DNA of 64,000 bases from JBFHFS01 sp041583495 (lineage in GTDB: Bacteria; Bacteroidota; Bacteroidia; Bacteroidales; Marinilabiliaceae), in the NCBI GenBank assembly GCA_041583495.1, contig JBFHFS010000002.1, positions 1-64,000 of the forward strand, read 5' to 3'. The position numbers were made by a program, and so were the translations under genes. The notes below the pieces were generated by a model. That model searched no databases. It was not told the origin of the DNA and saw only the letters and a list, made by a program, of their open reading frames with translations. Below are positions 62,443 to 64,000 of this stretch, piece after piece; the stretch's first letter is position 1, and every line of letters starts with the position of its first letter.

Positions 62443-64000
62443 TTAGGGCATTGGCTGATTAAAAAGCACCGGACTCCTGATGATCTTGTAATTGGGGTTA
62501 AACCTCAAGAGAAAAAGACCCTGGTTGTAAAATCCCCCCCAGTTGGACACCCTCGAAAAAGCGAAATTAAACTGCAGCGGATGCATTTCCAGTGGGGCCG
62601 GACAATATTCGAAATTACGCCCTTTCATGGCCATGGTATAAACAAAATAGTAGGTTACATCGTACCCCCAAACACCATAGCGCGAAAACCCTGAGGTGGA
62701 TGATGAACTCTGAAAATAGGGCGATACGGCATGGGGCTCCGTATGGTACCACTGACGGTATTTTGAAATAAAGCTGCGGGTTCCCTCACTCTCATAATCA
62801 AGAGCAAAAAAGGTAAATATTTGCGCATTCAGAGCAAACATATCTTCGGGATCGATCGATTGAGCCCTCAACCATTCGGTCATCCCAAACAAGGTTACCT
62901 GAGCCTTCATCTTTTCCTTTACACCGGCCAGCGCAGGAATAATCTCCGATATGGTGGCCTCCTGATTGGTTGGGATAACCACATAATTTTTCCCGATAGG
63001 ATCCAGCAGCGCACGTAAATTATTGAGATTTTCATCGGCCCTGGTCATCCGGTACTCCTTGTATTTGATCTTTTTATTGAGGGCAAATTCCTGGAAATAG
63101 ACTTTTTTTCTAAACTTGTCCATGAAAGCATTGGCATAAGCATCTTCACCTGCAGGGAGTATTACCAGAAGATTTTGATCCGAAGCCTGCCGAACAATCT
63201 CATTGGCCATCTTGTCGAACAACAGGGTATCCGGGGTATTTATTTGAAAGAGATAGGGATTCTTCCACAATTCGGGATTCGTATTGGAGAGCGGATAAAC
63301 CATTTTGATTTTATGGCGCAGAGAAAATTCGGAAACGGGGCCCAGATCATCAGAACGTGCCGGCCCAATAATCAGGTCTGCTTTCTGCAAGGCAGGCGTT
63401 TGAAGCACCCTGTTCAGGGCCTGCCGATTGGGGGCAATATCATACACCGAAAGCTCCACACTAATTCCTTGTTTTTTCAGGGAATCCAAAGCCAGGAGTG
63501 CCCCTTCATAAAACTCCACGAACACCTTTGATTGATTCGCAATAATTTTATCGGCTCTTTCAGTTACAATGGTGTCCTTGTTTTCTATTTTTGAAACCAA
63601 ATTGGCCTTAGCGGATGCCTCTAAGGAAAAAGGCAAAAGAAGCGCCACTTTAATGGGAACAGCCCGTCCAAGTCGTTCGTAGTTGATGCACAAACTATCG
63701 GGGGAAATATTGGGTGCAAGAATAGCCGGGTTTTCAGGTTCACTTGAGATAACCTCTTTTTTAGCCACGATGGGAGCTGTGATACGCTGGGAAAACCAGG
63801 CATCTTTTGGAATCCTAAGTGTCTCCCCCTTTCGCAAACCGGAAAAATCCGTTTCGGGGTTCACCTTTTTCAGGGTTTCTATATCGACATTATACTTCCG
63901 CGAAATGGCAAAAAGGGTTTCCTTTCGCTTCACTTTATGCTCAACAAAAAGGTCCGCTTCGGGAATCTGTTGTTGCACAACGGGAATCTCCTTCTTTTGT
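62443..64000 (-). CDS. LysM and periplasmic-binding-fold protein, 5' truncated by window edge
   Basis: The frame is still open at the window edge, so the true start is outside; about 518 residues are visible. A LysM module (VEHKVKRKETLFAISRKYNV to GETLRIPK) comes first and should bind peptidoglycan. After a linker comes a domain of about 380 residues resembling the type 1 periplasmic binding fold of amino-acid-binding proteins or LpoA (IKVALLLPFS, ADLIIGPARSDDLGPVSEF, VYPLSNTNPELW). Bacteroidota often carry such LysM/PBP1-type fusion proteins; they may act in cell-wall metabolism. More LysM modules may precede. Confidence 0.8.
   Translation of the reverse strand, partial: QKKEIPVVQQQIPEADLFVEHKVKRKETLFAISRKYNVDIETLKKVNPETDFSGLRKGETLRIPKDAWFSQRITAPIVAKKEVISSEPENPAILAPNISPDSLCINYERLGRAVPIKVALLLPFSLEASAKANLVSKIENKDTIVTERADKIIANQSKVFVEFYEGALLALDSLKKQGISVELSVYDIAPNRQALNRVLQTPALQKADLIIGPARSDDLGPVSEFSLRHKIKMVYPLSNTNPELWKNPYLFQINTPDTLLFDKMANEIVRQASDQNLLVILPAGEDAYANAFMDKFRKKVYFQEFALNKKIKYKEYRMTRADENLNNLRALLDPIGKNYVVIPTNQEATISEIIPALAGVKEKMKAQVTLFGMTEWLRAQSIDPEDMFALNAQIFTFFALDYESEGTRSFISKYRQWYHTEPHAVSPYFQSSSSTSGFSRYGVWGYDVTYYFVYTMAMKGRNFEYCPAPLEMHPLQFNFAFSRVSNWGGFYNQGLFLLRFNPNYKIIRSPVLFNQPMP

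Overview
The window looks like a chromosomal segment of a free-living, probably marine, member of the Bacteroidota. The signs are a SusC/SusD pair, a likely type IX secretion (T9SS) tail on one lyase, many SPII lipoproteins, a Lacal_2735-family small protein, Bacteroidota-style promoters (TTTG / TAnnTTTG) and a eukaryote-type NADP isocitrate dehydrogenase. The gene mix would suit the Marinilabiliales/Prolixibacteraceae area, but that rank is a guess. I saw no rRNA, tRNA, CRISPR array or intact insertion sequence.

Layout. (1) 1-2.3 kb: two outer-membrane porins, the first cut by the window edge. (2) 3.0-18.8 kb: one plus-strand export operon made of an ABC ATPase, a giant ABC permease with an M1-peptidase-like domain lacking HEXXH, a TolC-like channel, a lipoprotein adaptor, an RND pump, a 1568-residue RND pump fused to a C-terminal ABC ATPase, and a final ABC-2 permease. 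Relics of a duplicated porin/serine-hydrolase pair flank this operon. (3) 18.9-26.8 kb: serine hydrolase, L-lactate dehydrogenase, a 1150-residue protein that looks like PPi-type PEP carboxykinase, and a lipoprotein esterase. (4) 26.9-52.5 kb, minus strand: a complete alginate-use locus. (5) 53.2-55.9 kb: glycerate kinase, two small genes, palindromic repeats and a secreted protein with WM repeats. (6) 56.3-64 kb, minus strand: housekeeping genes icd, dnaX (with an A11 slippery run), rlmB, an ABC-F protein and a LysM protein cut by the window edge.

How the alginate locus should work. SusC/SusD and an IPT/TIG lipoprotein bind and import oligosaccharides. Two PL6 lyases (one lipoprotein, one with a likely T9SS tail), a PL17 exolyase, another heparinase II/III-fold lyase and possibly a jelly-roll protein cut alginate to unsaturated uronate. 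KdgF linearises the monomer, an MFS carrier imports it, an SDR reduces DEH to KDG, two PfkB kinases make KDPG, and Eda splits it to pyruvate and glyceraldehyde-3-phosphate. A FadR-type GntR regulator sits at the upstream end. Palindromes resembling the ExuR/UxuR operator lie in its own promoter and in the promoter of the TauE/SafE-transporter/kinase operon, so a uronate-responsive regulon can be read from the sequence.

The most unusual items are the RND-ABC fusion and its operon, the reciprocal gene relics around it, the WM-repeat protein, the dnaX frameshift site and the GntR operators.
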